Origin: Chloroflexota bacterium | Lineage (GTDB): Bacteria > Chloroflexota > Dehalococcoidia > SM23-28-2 > RBG-16-64-32 | DNA: 36,377 bases | Direction of reading: 5' to 3' | NCBI GenBank assembly: GCA_005882715.1 | Contig: VBEI01000100.1 | Span: forward strand, 1 to 36,377 | Shown here: piece by piece, positions 34,034 through 36,377 of the stretch | Layout: each line of letters begins with the position of its first letter | Position numbering within the stretch: position 1 is the stretch's first letter | The notes under the pieces: generated by a model | The model's database searches: none | Told to the model about the DNA's origin: nothing | The model's input: only the letters and a program-made list of their open reading frames with translations | Program-made: the position numbers and the translations under genes

Positions 34034-35278
34034 ATGTACCGCCTTCCCCTCCACGGCATCCGCGTTCTCGACCTGACAATGGCCTGGGCGGGCCCCTACG
34101 CTACTCGCCTGCTCGCCGACATGGGCGCCGAGGTCATCAAAATCGAGAGCATCGACAATTGGGATGTGCTCCGCGCCCTCACCGGCCAGCCGCCCGATAC
34201 CGAACGCGTCTGGGACAAGTCCCCTTACTTCAACCAGACAAACCGCAACAAGTACGGCTGCTCGCTCGATCTCTCGAAACCGCGAGGGCGCGAACTATTT
34301 CTCTGCCTGGCCGCCCAGTCCGATGTCGTGATCGAGAACTTCCGCGCGGAGGTCATGGACAACCTGAACCTCGGCTACGACATGCTTTGCGGCGTGAACG
34401 ACCGCCTGATCATGGTCTCCATGCCCGGCCACGGTAAGACCGGGCCCGAACGCGACTTCGTCACTTACGGCACCAACGTCGAGCAGCTTGCCGGGCTCTG
34501 TCATCTCACCGGATACGAGGGCGGCCCGCCGCACAAGACAGGCATCAGCTACGGCGATCCGATCGCCGGGATCTCCGCCGCCGGCGCCATTGCGCTCGCG
34601 CTGTGGGCCCGCCGCCGCACCGGGCGTGGCCAGTACATCGAACTCGCCCAGCGCGAGAACCTCATCAGCCTGATCGGCGAAGTCGTCGTTGCTTTCTCAT
34701 TGAACCACCGAGAGCCCTCGCGACGAGGCAACCGCCACTCCTCCATGGCGCCGCACGGCTGCTACCCATGCTCCGGCGAGGACGAGTGGATCACGATCGC
34801 CTGCGAGAACGACGCTCAATTCGCAGCGCTGTGCTCAGCGCTCGATCAACCCGGCCTCGCCCGCGATATCCGCTTCGCCGATGTCGTCAGCCGCTATCGC
34901 AATCAGGACGAACTTGACGAGATCGTCGCCGCCTGGACGGCAGGCCGGACGAAGGAAGACGCAGCCGAATCCCTGCAGTCCGCTGGCGTGTCAGCGATGC
35001 CCGTTCTCAGCGTCCCCGAGGTGTTCGCCGACCAGCGTCTGCGCTACCGGGGCTTCTTCGAGCCCGTCTCTCACCCCATCGCCGGCGGTTGGGAGATCGA
35101 CGGCCCGCACTGGCGCATGAGCGAGTCACCGGCTCATATCCGCCTTCCCGCCCCAACCTTCTCCGAGCACAACCGCTACGTCTTTGGCGAGCTCCTCGGC
35201 CTATCCGACGACGAGATCGGGCAGCTCGACGCCGACGGGATCACCGGTTCGGCGCCCAACCGGGCGGTTCATGACTAG
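34034..35278 (+). CDS. CaiB/BaiF-type (class III) CoA-transferase
   Basis: A 414-residue protein; ATG 34034 opens at the family N-terminus (HGIRVLDLTMAWAGPYATRLLADMGAEVIKIE). The track start at 33455 runs back through the previous gene and the heptamer array and is rejected. The catalytic Asp is Asp175 in SYGDPIAGISAAGAIALALW. Other landmarks are NRNKYGCSLDL, VVIENFRAEVMDNL and MPGHGKTGPERDFVTYG. It transfers CoA between an acyl-CoA and a carboxylic acid; the acids cannot be told from sequence. It follows a paralogue with Glu in place of this Asp, suggesting a two-subunit enzyme. Confidence 0.93.
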   Translation: MYRLPLHGIRVLDLTMAWAGPYATRLLADMGAEVIKIESIDNWDVLRALTGQPPDTERVWDKSPYFNQTNRNKYGCSLDLSKPRGRELFLCLAAQSDVVIENFRAEVMDNLNLGYDMLCGVNDRLIMVSMPGHGKTGPERDFVTYGTNVEQLAGLCHLTGYEGGPPHKTGISYGDPIAGISAAGAIALALWARRRTGRGQYIELAQRENLISLIGEVVVAFSLNHREPSRRGNRHSSMAPHGCYPCSGEDEWITIACENDAQFAALCSALDQPGLARDIRFADVVSRYRNQDELDEIVAAWTAGRTKEDAAESLQSAGVSAMPVLSVPEVFADQRLRYRGFFEPVSHPIAGGWEIDGPHWRMSESPAHIRLPAPTFSEHNRYVFGELLGLSDDEIGQLDADGITGSAPNRAVHD

Positions 35279-35293
35279 CCTAGTTCGGGTCAC

Positions 35294-35620
35294 TTAAAGC
35301 GTTGAGGCCAACCAAACCGCTGCCACTGCAAGCGGCACGAAAACAAATCCCAGCATGACCGATGGCCAATGCCATCGGCTCTCACGGGCTTGTGCAATAA
35401 AGGCTCTTGGCAGCAATGCTCCAAGTGCGCCGAGCCCAAGAGCGAGAAAGCCTATCCACGCGCTTGCAATAGTAATCAACGTTAGGCTTACACCAACGTA
35501 AACCACGCTCATAGCCAAGCGTGCGGGAAGCCCGGGCGGAATTTCGCCAAATCGCCGCGCAAAAACGAGTCCCGTCGCAACCCCTCCAACGATAAGAAAG
35601 CCCGGGATAAGAATGTCCAC
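35294..35620 (-). CDS. Small hypothetical membrane protein
   Basis: A 108-residue protein with three to four hydrophobic segments (ILIPGFLIVGGVATGLVF, AMSVVYVGVSLTLITIASAW, IGFLALGLGALGALL, and a C-terminal PSVMLGFVFVPLAVAAVWLA). No family was recognised. The codon use is somewhat less GC-rich than that of its neighbours. It lies 22 bp downstream of the VIT-type gene on the same strand and could be co-transcribed. Confidence 0.6.
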   Translation of the reverse strand: MDILIPGFLIVGGVATGLVFARRFGEIPPGLPARLAMSVVYVGVSLTLITIASAWIGFLALGLGALGALLPRAFIAQARESRWHWPSVMLGFVFVPLAVAAVWLASTL

Positions 35621-35642
35621 TTTTCGCCTGCCGAATCGCTGA

Positions 35643-36374
35643 TTAGATTCCCGTCGAGACTCCGATCACCACCCCAATGCCAAACGTCAGCGCCGCGGCA
35701 ACAGCGGCGATCGCTACCTGCCGAGCTCCGCTAAACAGCGCCGACCGGCCGGTGAACAGCGACAGGGATGCGCCGACCGCGAACGTGGCGATCGCGCTCA
35801 GCACCGCGCTCGCGGCCACGTAGCCGAAGCTCGCGTCCGCAGCGAACAGGAACGGGATCACCGGCACAAACGCCCCGCCGGCGAAGGCGAAAAATGATCC
35901 GATGGCCGCGCCCCACGGCGAACCCAGCTCCGAGGGGTCCAGACCCAATTCCTCGCGCACGAGTGTCTCCAGCGCGATATCCGGGTCCGCCATCAGACTC
36001 GCGGCCGTGACTTCCGCCTGTTCCTGCGAAAGCCCCTTCGCGCGGTAGATCAGCACCAGCTCCTTCCGCTCTTCTTCCGGATTCAGCCCCAGCTCTTCGC
36101 GCTCGAGCTCGATCTGCCGCTCGAACAGCTCCCTCTGCGCCCGCATCGAGACGTACTCGCCTGACCCCATCGAGAACGCCCCCGCCAGAAGTCCCGCCAC
36201 CCCGGCCAGCAGCACGAAGTTTCCGTCCGTCTGCGCCCCGGCGAACCCCATCACGAGCGCCACGTTCGAGACCAGCCCATCGCTGACCCCAAACACGGTC
36301 GCTCGCAGTGTGCCCCCGCCGCCGGTCCGGTGCCACCCTTCCCGATGCGCGATCGCAGCCGCCGGCTGCGCCAC
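35643..36374 (-). CDS. VIT1/CCC1-family transporter (possibly N-terminally incomplete)
   Basis: A membrane protein of at least 243 residues related to iron/manganese transporters of the VIT/CCC1 family. The first helix region has ATVFGVSDGLVSNVALVMGFAGA, followed by GLLAGAFSMGSGEYVSMRAQ, both characteristic. A cytoplasmic, Glu-rich segment (about 85-150, ERQIELEREELGLNPEEERKEL) corresponds to the metal-binding hydrophilic domain. Three further helices complete the protein. The listed start is a GTG three bases from the window edge, so the true start may lie outside. Confidence 0.85.
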   Translation of the reverse strand: MAQPAAAIAHREGWHRTGGGGTLRATVFGVSDGLVSNVALVMGFAGAQTDGNFVLLAGVAGLLAGAFSMGSGEYVSMRAQRELFERQIELEREELGLNPEEERKELVLIYRAKGLSQEQAEVTAASLMADPDIALETLVREELGLDPSELGSPWGAAIGSFFAFAGGAFVPVIPFLFAADASFGYVAASAVLSAIATFAVGASLSLFTGRSALFSGARQVAIAAVAAALTFGIGVVIGVSTGI

Positions 36375-36377
36375 CTC

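Overview
The window looks like a chromosomal segment of a GC-rich, free-living bacterium, most likely a member of the Chloroflexota (Dehalococcoidia or a relative). The assignment is inferred, with moderate confidence. It rests on an 11-subunit complex I locus without nuoE/F/G, dockerin-like D-I-I-G-D-I-S repeats on a secreted protein, tandem class III CoA-transferases, an actinobacterial-style GlnR regulator, and frequent GTG/TTG starts. No 16S rRNA gene is present to settle it.

Layout. 1-400: the tail of a PAP2 phosphatase and a tRNA-Thr(CGT). 399-5000: murI, a divergent lipoprotein cyclophilin, a PAS-histidine kinase split by a frameshift, and lipA. 5020-6366: an M28-like peptidase with a degenerate active site. 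6459-12538: a nitrogen-assimilation island, glnR-like regulator - amtB - glnB - glnA (beta type) - glnA2 (alpha type), all on the plus strand. 12611-16406: two secreted proteins on the minus strand, a PQQ-type sugar dehydrogenase with calcium-binding repeats and a TIM-barrel-like protein with six C-terminal repeats. 16560-28824: a minus-strand complex I operon, nuoA-B-C-D-H-I-(MOSC)-J-K-L-M-N. 28961-31642: valS. 31751-35278: an SDR and two CaiB/BaiF CoA-transferases on the plus strand. 35294-36374: a small membrane protein and a VIT/CCC1 transporter.

How the parts work together. The regulator at 6459 resembles GlnR: OmpR-type DNA-binding domain, atypical receiver and no adjacent kinase. Perfect GTAAC-N6-GTAAC sites, which fit the GlnR consensus, lie before both amtB and glnA, at almost the same distance (33 and 32 bp) from a -10-like hexamer. 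This makes a self-contained candidate nitrogen-control circuit: sensor PII, ammonium channel, two glutamine synthetases and their regulator.

The nuo operon lacks the NADH-oxidising module. It carries a MOSC-domain protein translationally coupled to nuoJ. Its NuoC has three copies of a ~48-residue charged helical segment; two copies are identical over 47 residues although about 20 of those codons differ, which points to selection on the protein.

Two repeat families run through the window. One is a dispersed element, TGTCATTCTGAGCG - 32 to 34 bp - GCGAAGGAATC, including one inverted full-length pair directly before glnA2. The other is a set of short tandem arrays, all with a 7-bp period and most fitting CTCNTNS, found in intergenic gaps and once in frame inside valS.
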